Source of the DNA: Bacillus sp. JCM 19041
GTDB taxonomy: Bacteria; Bacillota; Bacilli; Bacillales; Bacillaceae_D
Reading direction: 5' to 3'
NCBI GenBank assembly: GCA_001310375.1
Contig: BAXC01000022.1
Coordinates: forward strand, 1 to 50,120
DNA: 50,120 bases
Below are positions 9,192 to 16,871 of this stretch, one piece after another (within the stretch, counting starts at the first letter, position 1; each line of letters begins with the position of its first letter). The notes beneath the pieces are model-generated. The model did not search any database. It saw only the letters and a program-made list of their open reading frames with translations, and was not told the DNA's origin. The translations under genes were made by a program, and so were the position numbers.

Positions 9192-10913
9192 ATGGCAGAC
9201 AATAAAGCACCGCTTACTCAAGACGGACCTCCAAGTGATGTAGAACGGATTAAAGATGAAAGCAATTATTTGCGTGGATCTTTGGCGGAAGCGTTAGTAG
9301 AGCCTTTAAGCGCAGGTATTAACGATGATGACAATCGGTTGATGAAATTTCACGGAAGTTACTTACAAGATGATCGGGATTTACGTGACGAAAGAAGAAA
9401 ACAGAAGCTAGAGCCAGCCCATCAATTCATGGTTCGTGTTCGCCTTCCAGGGGGAGTAGCGACTCCAAAACAATGGCTAGCGATGGATGAGCTCGCCCAT
9501 CAGTATGGAAATGGTACGCTTCGATTAACGACGAGACAAACCTTTCAGATGCATGGCATCTTAAAATGGAATATGAAAAAAAGCATTCGGGGTATAAATG
9601 ATGCATTGATGGATACGATTGCTGCTTGTGGAGACGTAAACCGAAATGTGATGATTACTCCTAACCCCTATCAATCAGAATTGCATCAGGAAGTTTACGA
9701 ATGGTCAAGAAAATTAAGCGATGATTTACTACCAAAAACACGTGCCTATCATGAGATCTGGCTTGGTGAAGAAAAAGTAGCAGGTACACCACAGCGAGAA
9801 GAAGTAGAACCAATGTATGGCAAACATTATTTACCAAGGAAATTCAAGATTGGTGTTGCTGTTCCTCCTGCTAATGACGTAGATGTCTTTTCTCAAGATA
9901 TCGGTTATATTGCAGTCATAAAAAATGGTGAATTGCATGGATTTAATGTAGCAGTTGGCGGCGGAATGGGGATGACACATGGTGATACAAATACGTATCC
10001 ACAATTAGGACGTGTTATCGGTTTTTGCAAGCCGGAGCAAATGGTCGATGTTGCAGAGAAATTGATTACGATTCAGCGTGATTATGGCAATCGTTCAGAG
10101 CGTAAGTATGCGCGTTTTAAGTATACGATTGATCGTCATGGACTTGATTGGTTAATAGAAGAGCTTCATTCACGCCTTGGCTGGAAGCTAGAGAAGGTGG
10201 AATCCTATCACTTTGACCACAACGGGGATCGCTATGGATGGGAAAAAGGTGTAAAAGGACGCTGGCATTTTACCTTGTTCATCCAGAACGGTCGTATAAA
10301 AGATGACGGCGATTATCAAATGATGACGGGGTTGCGTGAAATTGCCAAGAAACATAATGGCGAATTTCGATTGACTGGGAATCAAAACGTTATTATTAGC
10401 AATGTAACAACAGCGAAGAAAAAACAAATTAATGCACTAATCGAGCAGTATGGATTAACAGATGGCGTTCATACGTCGGCATTGCGACGTAATTCAATGG
10501 CATGTGTTTCCCTTCCAACATGTGGCTTAGCGATGGCAGAATCGGAACGGTATTTACCAACACTTGTTAGTAAAATTGAACTTATATTAGACGAAGCTGG
10601 TCTACGTGAAGAAGATATTACAATTCGAATGGCAGGCTGTCCAAATGGTTGTTCTCGAGCTGCTTTGGCGGAGATAGGCTTTATTGGAAAAGCGCCAGGT
10701 AAATACAATCTCTATTTAGGGGCAGGTTTTGCTGGCGAGCGCTTAAGCAAAATGTATAAAGAGAATATCGGAGAAGCAGAAATCTTGGAAACCATCGAGC
10801 CAATGTTGTTTGATTATGCAAAAGAAAAAGAAGATGGTGAGCATTTTGGCGACTACGTTATCCGAGCTGGTTTAATTAAAAAGACTGAATCAGGACTCGA
10901 TTTTCATAAGTGA
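9192..10913 (+). CDS. cysI: Sulfite reductase [NADPH] hemoprotein beta-component
   Basis: Six-electron reduction of sulfite to sulfide at a coupled siroheme and [4Fe-4S] centre. 573 residues. The siroheme-binding [11 protein letters not shown] is near residue 115; the cluster ligands are C438 and C444 (CVSLPTC) and C483 and C487 (CPNGC), the standard CX5C...CX3C pattern. Start ATG 9192 follows GGAGGAATG. Last gene of the sulfate operon, closed by the hairpin at 10950. The immediately upstream siroheme genes supply its cofactor. Confidence 0.97.
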   Translation: MADNKAPLTQDGPPSDVERIKDESNYLRGSLAEALVEPLSAGINDDDNRLMKFHGSYLQDDRDLRDERRKQKLEPAHQFMVRVRLPGGVATPKQWLAMDELAHQYGNGTLRLTTRQTFQMHGILKWNMKKSIRGINDALMDTIAACGDVNRNVMITPNPYQSELHQEVYEWSRKLSDDLLPKTRAYHEIWLGEEKVAGTPQREEVEPMYGKHYLPRKFKIGVAVPPANDVDVFSQDIGYIAVIKNGELHGFNVAVGGGMGMTHGDTNTYPQLGRVIGFCKPEQMVDVAEKLITIQRDYGNRSERKYARFKYTIDRHGLDWLIEELHSRLGWKLEKVESYHFDHNGDRYGWEKGVKGRWHFTLFIQNGRIKDDGDYQMMTGLREIAKKHNGEFRLTGNQNVIISNVTTAKKKQINALIEQYGLTDGVHTSALRRNSMACVSLPTCGLAMAESERYLPTLVSKIELILDEAGLREEDITIRMAGCPNGCSRAALAEIGFIGKAPGKYNLYLGAGFAGERLSKMYKENIGEAEILETIEPMLFDYAKEKEDGEHFGDYVIRAGLIKKTESGLDFHK

Positions 10914-10938
10914 AAGAAAACAAGAACCTGGAATAGTC

Positions 10939-10983
10939 AGACCGTAAACAAATACCTCTGAGATTTTATCTCAGAGGTATTTG
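10939..10983 (+). repeat. Dispersed element copy 1 (AGACCGTAAACAAA plus hairpin)
   Basis: AGACCGTAAACAAA followed by a CTCTGAGA hairpin. The same 14-base head and a related hairpin recur at 34907, and a degraded form at 49837. This copy lies directly after cysI and includes its terminator. Confidence 0.6.
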
Positions 10984-10984
10984 T
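10950..10984 (+). terminator. Terminator of the sulfate operon
   Basis: AAATACCTCTGAGAT (10950-10964) pairs perfectly with ATCTCAGAGGTATTT (10968-10982) around a TTT loop. The A-rich left arm and T-rich right arm make it usable in either direction. Confidence 0.8.
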
Positions 10985-11275
10985 GCCTCGTTGGAGTGGG
11001 TGACGCTTTACGTCTTATATCCAGTATCTACAGTGACAGTATGTGGGTTCAGGACTTTTTCTTTTTATTGATCAAAAAGAGAATGGAACACTTGATTATT
11101 ATGGATATTCACAGGTTTTACAATCGAACCAAGTATGAAGCAGGCAACATATGAGGTTGTATTTTTGTAGCTCGTTATTTGCATTCTTTTATTGGGAAAT
11201 TCAGCAATTAGCGAAGTGTATGTAGGGAGCGACGGCAAGGCATGTGCCTTCACTTCGTTATTACGGGACTCTGTA
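10985..11275 (+). other. Intergenic region without a recognised gene
   Basis: About 290 bases between the cysI terminator and the next hairpin. Short open frames exist on both strands (for example a 62-codon minus-strand frame) but none has a convincing ribosome binding site or recognisable protein pattern. I see nothing functional here. Confidence 0.4.
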
Positions 11276-11318
11276 AAAAAGAACCTATTCCATTAAAATG
11301 GAATAGGTTCTTTTTGTT
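11276..11318 (+). terminator. Strong hairpin with T-tract before vanR-like gene
   Basis: GAACCTATTCCA and TGGAATAGGTTC form a perfect stem around TTAAAA, flanked by A6 on the left and TTTTTG on the right. It could terminate transcription in both directions and insulates the two-component operon from upstream. Confidence 0.8.
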
Positions 11319-11350
11319 TTATGGAAAATAATCATAAAATTGATTTGGTC

Positions 11351-11395
11351 TTAAGAAAAACGTAAGCTTTTACTAAGGGTTAAATCATATATACT
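11351..11395 (+). promoter_or_regulatory. Phased TAAG repeats and -10 box upstream of the response regulator
   Basis: TTAAG (11351), GTAAG (11362) and CTAAG (11373) recur with an exact 11-bp period and are followed by TATACT at 11390-11395. No good -35 box is present. This is the arrangement expected of a promoter activated by an OmpR-family regulator. The same pattern lies before the carboxypeptidase gene at 13247. Confidence 0.5.
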
Positions 11396-11434
11396 GAAAG
11401 TGAAGGATTGTGTAAAAGGAGGCAAAAGACTCTA

Positions 11435-12130
11435 ATGGCTATTAACATACTTGTTGTAGATGATGAAAAAGAAATTGCTGATTTAATAAAACTATATTTA
11501 GAACTCGAACATTATGTCGTCCATACATACTATACTGCTGAAGAAGCGCTTGAATGTATTGAGAGAGAGAAATTGGACTTAGCTATATTAGATGTTATGT
11601 TACCAGGGACGGATGGTTTCTCAATCTGCAGGAAAATAAGAGAGAAACATAACTATCCTGTTATCATGTTAACGGCAAAAGATGGTGAAGTGGATAAGAT
11701 TACTGGTCTAACTCTAGGGGCAGATGACTATATGACAAAACCGTTTCGCCCTCTTGAATTAGTCGCAAGGGTAAAGGCACAGTTAAGGCGATTTACTACA
11801 TATAATCAAATTGAGACAGGACAAAGCAATGATCATCTGATTGCATTTTCTGGACTTATTTTAGATAAACACTCCCGTAAATGCGTATTAAATGAAAAAC
11901 CACTGGTTTTAACACCAAAAGAATTTTCTATCCTATGGTTTCTCTGCTTAAATCGTGGACGAGCAGTTAGTTCAGAGGAGTTATTTCAGGAGGTATGGGG
12001 AGAAAAGTATTTTAACAGTAACAATACAGTGATGGTACACATACGTCATTTACGAGAAAAAATGAATGATATTGCAGAGAATCGCGACTATATCAAGACT
12101 GTATGGGGAGTAGGTTATATGATTGAATAA
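11435..12130 (+). CDS. VanR-like response regulator (OmpR family)
   Basis: Two-component response regulator of 231 residues. Receiver domain (about 1-115) with acidic pair D9/D10, phosphoacceptor D53 in LAILDVMLPG and the conserved Lys in MTKPF; winged-helix DNA-binding domain (about 135-231) with LTPKEFSILWFL and the terminal YIKTVWGVGYMIE. Closest in feel to VanR of glycopeptide-resistance systems. ATG 11435 is chosen over TTG 11408 because AAAAGGAGG lies between them, 12 bases before the ATG. The kinase gene overlaps its end by 8 bases. No vanHAX-type ligase genes are in the window, so resistance is not implied. It probably binds the 11-bp repeats upstream of itself and of the carboxypeptidase. 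Confidence 0.9.
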   Translation: MAINILVVDDEKEIADLIKLYLELEHYVVHTYYTAEEALECIEREKLDLAILDVMLPGTDGFSICRKIREKHNYPVIMLTAKDGEVDKITGLTLGADDYMTKPFRPLELVARVKAQLRRFTTYNQIETGQSNDHLIAFSGLILDKHSRKCVLNEKPLVLTPKEFSILWFLCLNRGRAVSSEELFQEVWGEKYFNSNNTVMVHIRHLREKMNDIAENRDYIKTVWGVGYMIE

Positions 12131-13250
12131 GCAGTTTAGCCAACTCAAGCAAAAGATGATTGGTCAGGTACTATTAATTGCAATATTGGCTGCAATAATG
12201 GGGTTTGTTTTCTACTATGTTTTTGTAGATGGAATCTTGCAAGCTCCATTTGCGGAAATGGTCGTTTCAATAATTGTCGCTCTGTTTAATCTTGATTACT
12301 ATGAAGCGGTTAATGTGTATTCAAGGATCTTTAGGCAAAATAAAGTGCTTTGGCTTGCGTTCGGATTTATTGTGCTTTTGTTGATCGTATTTTATTTCGC
12401 TCTATCAAGGTTTAAGAACTATTTTATTGCAATTAGTGAAGGAATTGATCGTTTGGCAGAGGAGTCAGATAAAGAAATCGTATTACCCGAAGAACTTGAT
12501 TTTATGGAGCGAAAATTAAATTCAGTCAAAGGAGCACTCCAAAAAAGAGCGCAGGCAGTACAGGAGGCGGAACAACGTAAGAATGATCTTGTTGTTTATT
12601 TGGCACATGACATTAAAACGCCATTGACGTCCGTAATTGGTTATTTAAGTCTATTAAGTGAAGCCTCCGATATGCCAATTGAACAAAAAGCGAAATATGT
12701 GGACATCACATTAGAGAAAGCGTACCGTCTTGAACAGCTCATTAATGAATTCTTTGAAATCACACGGTTTAATTTACAATCAATTGTCTTGGATAAAGAG
12801 ACAATCCCTCTGCCGTTTATGCTGATGCAATTGGCTGATGAATTTTACCCTTTGCTTGCACCAAGAGGACAAAAGGCTAATGTCAATGCAGAAGAAGGTA
12901 TCAAAGTTTATGCTGATCCAGACAAGCTCGCACGTGTATTTAATAATATCCTTAAAAATGCAATTGCTTATAGTGAGGAGAATAGTGTAATTGATATTAG
13001 TGCTTTAAAGAAAGATACCTCTATAATTGTTTCGTTCAAAAACAGAGGAAAGGCTATTCCTGCTCAGAAATTAGAGTTGATTTTTGAAAAGTTCTATCGC
13101 CTAGATTCAGCAAGAGGTACGCAAACAGGTGGTTCTGGATTAGGACTTGCCATTGCAAAAGAGATAATTGTAGCCCATGGTGGTACCATTTCAGCAATAA
13201 GTAATGAAGAAGAAACGGTCTTTACTGTTATGCTCCCCTTAAAAAATTAA
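12123..13250 (+). CDS. VanS-like sensor histidine kinase
   Basis: Membrane sensor kinase of 375 residues. Two transmembrane helices (about 13-34 and 76-95) flank a short extracytoplasmic loop of some 40 residues, so the ligand-binding part is small. A HAMP-like linker leads to the HisKA box DLVVYLAHDIKTPLTS with phosphoacceptor H162. HATPase motifs follow: NNILKNAIAY (N box), a G1 box that is weak, FEKFYRLD (F box) and TGGSGLGLAIAKEI (G2). TTG 12123 is taken as start because it overlaps the regulator gene and GGGGAG lies 11 bases upstream; an internal ATG near 12156 would cut into the first helix. Partner of the upstream regulator. Confidence 0.9.
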   Translation: MNKQFSQLKQKMIGQVLLIAILAAIMGFVFYYVFVDGILQAPFAEMVVSIIVALFNLDYYEAVNVYSRIFRQNKVLWLAFGFIVLLLIVFYFALSRFKNYFIAISEGIDRLAEESDKEIVLPEELDFMERKLNSVKGALQKRAQAVQEAEQRKNDLVVYLAHDIKTPLTSVIGYLSLLSEASDMPIEQKAKYVDITLEKAYRLEQLINEFFEITRFNLQSIVLDKETIPLPFMLMQLADEFYPLLAPRGQKANVNAEEGIKVYADPDKLARVFNNILKNAIAYSEENSVIDISALKKDTSIIVSFKNRGKAIPAQKLELIFEKFYRLDSARGTQTGGSGLGLAIAKEIIVAHGGTISAISNEEETVFTVMLPLKN

Positions 13251-13284
13251 GGAAATCTTAAGGTTTTGCTAAATAGAAGTTAAA
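13247..13284 (+). promoter_or_regulatory. Four phased TTAAG-type repeats upstream of the carboxypeptidase
   Basis: TTAAG (13247), TTAAG (13258), CTAAA (13269) and TTAAA (13280) start exactly 11 bp apart, that is, on one face of the helix. Such direct repeats are typical binding arrays of OmpR/VanR/PhoP-type regulators. The array begins at the very end of the kinase gene and ends 58 bases before the chosen start of the carboxypeptidase. Confidence 0.55.
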
Positions 13285-13341
13285 AAACAACAAGTTCTTA
13301 CATGGTTCAATAGAAGCATGAGAAAAGAGGAGTTGTTTTTA

Positions 13342-14253
13342 ATGAGATCTTACACATTTAAAGAGAAAGTTGCAGCCGCTTGTGTTTTGGTATTTGTGAT
13401 AGGTGTCTTATTGGTAATGGAGAATCACTATTCATTAACAGGGTTGGATAAAACAGAAGGATTAATTGAGCTAAACATTGCAAGCAACCATGCTATTTTA
13501 ACAAGGCTAGGTGCTGAAGATGAGGTCTTAATGGAGAAAGCTAGTGACGAATCGTTTTATCCTGCTTCGTTGACAAAAATGATGACGGTTCTTGTGGCAA
13601 TTGAAGAAACAAACAACATGAGTGAGCCTGTTTTACTTTCTGGACAACTTTTTATGAACTTAGAAGGAACAAATTCTTCAATGGCAGGATTTGTTCCTGA
13701 CGAAGAGGTGGCTTTAATTGATTTACTGTTTGGAGCAATGCTGCCATCAGGTGCCGAAGCTTCTTTAGGACTCGCAGTACATATAGCAGGATCTGAAACA
13801 GCTTTTGTTGAAGAAATGAATGCGAAGGCAAGAGAACTCAACTTGCAAGGCACACATTTTACAAATGCTACTGGATTACACGATGCAAACCAGTATACAA
13901 CGAGTGAAGACATGGCACTGTTGTTGAAATACGCCCTAAACAATGAACAATTTCGTGAGGTGTTTACGACTAAAACCCACGTAACAAACCCGACGGCACA
14001 ACACCCGGATGGAATAACTCTACAAAGTAGTTTATTGATGAGAGCGGTTAATACGGATATGAGTGGTGGAGAACTTCTTGGTGGGAAAACTGGCTATACG
14101 AAGGAAGCTGGATTGTGCTTAGCAACTCTTGCTGTTGTAAATGGAGAAGAATATATTCTTATTACTGCTGAAGCAGACGGAAATCATCATACAGAACCTT
14201 ATCACATTCAAGATGCTATCGATGTGTATGAAGGAGTTGCTTACCAATTATGA
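13342..14253 (+). CDS. D-alanyl-D-alanine carboxypeptidase (serine type, family S11)
   Basis: Penicillin-binding-protein type carboxypeptidase that would remove the terminal D-Ala from peptidoglycan stem peptides outside the membrane. 303 residues with an N-terminal hydrophobic signal/anchor (about 10-26). Active-site motifs: SLTK (S76-K79), an SxN-position triad S136-G137-A138 in MLPSGAEASLG, and KTG (249-251). The second motif has Ala where most S11 enzymes have Asn. No C-terminal amphipathic anchor is seen, so the N-terminal helix probably holds it. ATG 13342 is preferred over 13318 because AAGAGGAG lies 9 bases upstream. Placement behind VanRS-like genes and a shared operator pattern suggest control by that system. 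Confidence 0.85.
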   Translation: MRSYTFKEKVAAACVLVFVIGVLLVMENHYSLTGLDKTEGLIELNIASNHAILTRLGAEDEVLMEKASDESFYPASLTKMMTVLVAIEETNNMSEPVLLSGQLFMNLEGTNSSMAGFVPDEEVALIDLLFGAMLPSGAEASLGLAVHIAGSETAFVEEMNAKARELNLQGTHFTNATGLHDANQYTTSEDMALLLKYALNNEQFREVFTTKTHVTNPTAQHPDGITLQSSLLMRAVNTDMSGGELLGGKTGYTKEAGLCLATLAVVNGEEYILITAEADGNHHTEPYHIQDAIDVYEGVAYQL

Positions 14254-14336
14254 GAGAACAATTCAATCCTTAGTAAGGCTTAAGGAAGCCCAAATGAAGA
14301 TTTTTTAAGTGAATCCTTTCTTTTTTGATTGACATC

Positions 14337-14345
14337 TGGTATAAT
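14337..14345 (+). promoter_or_regulatory. Extended -10 promoter of rlmN
   Basis: TGGTATAAT is a perfect extended -10 element about 85 bases before rlmN. The -35 region at the right distance (TTTCTT) is poor, as is common for extended -10 promoters. A TTGACA lies only 5 bp before the TATAAT and cannot be its -35. Confidence 0.5.
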
Positions 14346-14430
14346 AAAGGATTGTAGAATGAAAATCCATTCGCCTTCGGAAAAATAGCGAATTAATTAT
14401 AGCAGATACAATATAGAAAGAGGGATCGAA

Positions 14431-15503
14431 ATGACTAAGGAATCGATATATGGCTTAACGATGGCTCAGTTAACCGATTGGCTGACAGAGCGAGGATATA
14501 AAAAATTTCGTGCGACGCAAGTATGGGACTGGCTTTATCGGAAACGTGTCAAATCGTTTGCGGATATGAGCAATGTCAATAAAGGCTGTCTTGACTTGTT
14601 AGAAGAAAACTTTTCGATGGAAACATTGGAAGAGCATGTGCGTCAAGAATCAAAGGATGGCACGATTAAATTTCTATTTAAACTTAGTGATAACAACTTA
14701 ATTGAAACGGTTTTAATGCGCCATAAATATGGTCTCTCGGTTTGTGTAACAACTCAAGTCGGTTGTAACATCGGTTGTAGTTTCTGTGCAAGTGGATTAT
14801 TAAAAAAGAACCGCGATTTATCAAGCGGTGAGATCGTTGAACAAATTCTCAAAGTTCAATTCCATCTAGACTCAAAAGGTCAAGACGAACGCGTCAGCCA
14901 TGTTGTTGTGATGGGAATCGGTGAGCCGTTTGATAACTTTAAGAACACAGTTGATTTTCTTGACGTCATCAAAGACCATAAAGGCCTTGCAATTGGCGCG
15001 AGACATATCACTGTTTCTACAAGTGGTCTTGCTCATAAGATTAAAGAGTTTGCCGACTTAAAGACGCAAGTCAATTTGCTGTATCGTTACACGCGCCAAA
15101 CGATGAGCTTCGTTCTCGAATTATGAAAATCAACAAAGCGTTCCCTATCGAGAAATTAATGGACTCGGTAAACTATTATTTGGATACAACAAACCGCCGA
15201 GTAACATATGAGTATATTCTTATAAAAGATGTAAACGATCATAAAGAAGAGGCTCTTGAACTTGCAGAGTTGATTGGAGATAAGCGCCATCTTTCTTACG
15301 TTAACTTAATTCCGTATAACCCAGTAGATGAACACGGTCAGTATCAACGAAGCACGCCTGAAGCGATTTCGCAGTTCTTCGATACATTGAAGAAAAAAGG
15401 GATTAATTGTGGTGTCCGGTTGGAGCAAGGTACCGACATTGATGCGGCGTGCGGTCAACTGCGGAGCAAGCAAGAGAAGAAAAAGAAAGAGAAGGCTGTA
15501 TAA
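14431..15503 (+). CDS. rlmN: 23S rRNA (A2503-C2)/tRNA (A37-C2) methyltransferase RlmN (frame broken once)
   Basis: Radical SAM enzyme that methylates A2503 in 23S rRNA and A37 in some tRNAs. The CX3CX2C cluster motif is GCNIGCSFC (C112, C116, C119), followed by [14 protein letters not shown] and HITVSTSGL. The frame stops at 15126 after [10 protein letters not shown]; restoring one G at 15078 (TTGCTG to TTGGCTG) gives the expected [22 protein letters not shown] and joins the part ending at 15503. The C-terminal cysteine needed in the mechanism is in [19 protein letters not shown]. The repaired protein is about 357 residues. Start ATG 14431 follows AAAGAGGGA. An obviously conserved housekeeping gene, so the break is probably a sequence error. 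Confidence 0.92.
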
Positions 15504-15508
15504 TGTAG

Positions 15509-15547
15509 TGCGCCTTATTTGGCAAATTTGCCGAATGGGGCGTTTTT
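15509..15547 (+). terminator. Terminator after rlmN
   Basis: CGCC...GGCAAATTTGCC...GGCG forms a two-part stem ending in GTTTTT. It begins a few bases after the rlmN stop codon. Confidence 0.65.
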
Positions 15548-15580
15548 CGTATTAATTAGAAAGAAAAGCGAGACGGGAAG

Positions 15581-15990
15581 ATGATTTATGAGATCGGTTT
15601 GGATGGGACCGATGATATTAATGCACAAGAAGCATGTTTTTTTACGAGAAAAACCATGATTGTTGCCATCTTTCAATCGTTGAAAACGAGAAGGGGATTA
15701 CCTCTACCAATATATCTTTCAAGGAAAAGGGACGAGTTGGAGAAGTGGCTATGTTTAAAACAACTCCTCCTATTTAAAAATCAAATTTACTTTTCTTTGA
15801 ACAAGTGGTGGGAAATTATGTAATTAAAATTGTCGTTGGGATACATTGTTGCTGACAAAAAAACTTCTTTCCTTTGGAATTCAGCATTTGCGATTCGGCC
15901 TCATTTACCGTCCGGACAAACGTTTTTCGGTTTGCTATGGAAGATGGTGTTGATCCGCTAGAAGCATGGGGAGAGAAAAATCTATGACAA
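15581..15990 (+). pseudogene. Decayed coding sequence of unknown family
   Basis: Protein-like stretches occur in different frames: YEIGLDGTDDINAQEACFF from 15585, then NISFKEKGRVGEVAMFKTT about 15704-15760 in another frame, and FAMEDGVDPLEAWGEKNL ending near 15985 in a third. Stops separate them. No single open frame longer than 80 codons exists. This looks like one small gene broken by several changes, or several short remnants. I do not recognise the family. Unlike the other broken genes in the window, one or two inserted bases do not restore an obvious protein. Confidence 0.35.
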
Positions 15991-16080
15991 GAGTCATATA
16001 GAATACCTTACACGCATGAATGGTTTTTCGCATAGTGACTGCTAAACTAAAAAGTAGGTTTAGAAAAAGGAGTGAAAAAC

Positions 16081-16701
16081 ATGAGAATACCTTCTTTCAT
16101 CGGTATTGGCAGCTGGATCGTAGCTGCCGCCTATTTTTTGTATGAGCCTCTCGCAATTGCTGCATCTCAAGCGACCTATAGCGCGATTCAACAGCCAATG
16201 AGCGACTTAGGCGTTACTGAATGCGGACTAAATACGTATCCATGGGCAGATTATGACATTTGTTCCCCTCATGCTGCTATCGTGAATGGTTTGTTTCTGC
16301 TTACAGCGATCTCAATTAGTGTGGGTGCTTTTTATTTGTATCAGGAGTCACAGAAGAGCCAAACGATTAAGGTAGCAGTTGGATTATTGCTTGTGTTTTC
16401 TATTGGCAATGGGTTTAGCGTCATTCCAGCAAATGTTCATTTCAATTGGCATACTGTACCTGCTATGGTTGCTATGGTTGCAGTGATTCCTGCAATCGGT
16501 TTGTTTGGGTTAAATACGATAAAAGGCAAATGGTTGTCGTACATCTGTTGTTTCCTTACGCTATTAATTCTCGTAGGATTCATTCTTATCGCCTTTTTTT
16601 CGCTGGAAATTGGAGGACTGTTGCAGCGTGTTTTCTACGGCTTGATTTATAGTTGGGGCATTGGAATGAGTATTGTCATTACGAATAGAAAAACTGGATA
16701 A
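16081..16701 (+). CDS. DUF998 family membrane protein
   Basis: Integral membrane protein of 206 residues with about six hydrophobic segments (roughly 8-28, 75-95, 102-120, 127-147, 153-175, 180-198). The N-terminal segment with QPMSDLGVTECG and the pattern of helices match the DUF998 family, whose function is not established. ATG 16081 is preferred over GTG 16072 because AAAAGGAG lies 8 bases before it. No operon partner: decayed sequence lies upstream and the next gene is convergent. Confidence 0.75.
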   Translation: MRIPSFIGIGSWIVAAAYFLYEPLAIAASQATYSAIQQPMSDLGVTECGLNTYPWADYDICSPHAAIVNGLFLLTAISISVGAFYLYQESQKSQTIKVAVGLLLVFSIGNGFSVIPANVHFNWHTVPAMVAMVAVIPAIGLFGLNTIKGKWLSYICCFLTLLILVGFILIAFFSLEIGGLLQRVFYGLIYSWGIGMSIVITNRKTG

Positions 16702-16752
16702 GGCAAGCATGCACATAACGTCTGACTTTTTATGGATAAATCCAAGATTAGC

Positions 16753-16866
16753 TCAATCAATTAAATAAAATAACAACCGAGCTAAATTGTCAAACTCCGT
16801 GTCCGAATCTGTCATTTTAAACAACACGCGAACCTCGTCGGTGCGCTCTATCACTTTATTAAACAT
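16753..16866 (-). CDS. Possible 37-residue ORF or lost C-terminal extension
   Basis: Just after the stop of the metallophosphoesterase, the minus strand reads as a compact protein-like 37-residue sequence (MFNKVIERTDEVRVLF, then KMTDSDTEFDNLARLL) with its own ATG but no ribosome binding site. One added T in TCGTTTTAAAT would fuse it in frame to the upstream gene, the same kind of change that repairs other genes here. It may therefore be a C-terminal tail, a separate tiny gene, or remnant. Function unknown. Confidence 0.3.
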   Translation of the reverse strand: MFNKVIERTDEVRVLFKMTDSDTEFDNLARLLFYLID

Positions 16867-16871
16867 GCTAT

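Noticed and set aside
11065-11253. 62-codon minus-strand ORF between cysI and the response regulator
   Set aside because: No ribosome binding site, no recognisable motif, and surrounding sequence shows no sign of a gene in either direction.
12123-14253. Glycopeptide resistance cluster
   Set aside because: VanR/VanS-like genes are present, but no vanHAX-type dehydrogenase, ligase or dipeptidase lies in the window, so resistance cannot be claimed.
14329-14345. TTGACA with TATAAT upstream of rlmN as a standard promoter
   Set aside because: The two boxes are only 5 bp apart; only the extended -10 can be used.
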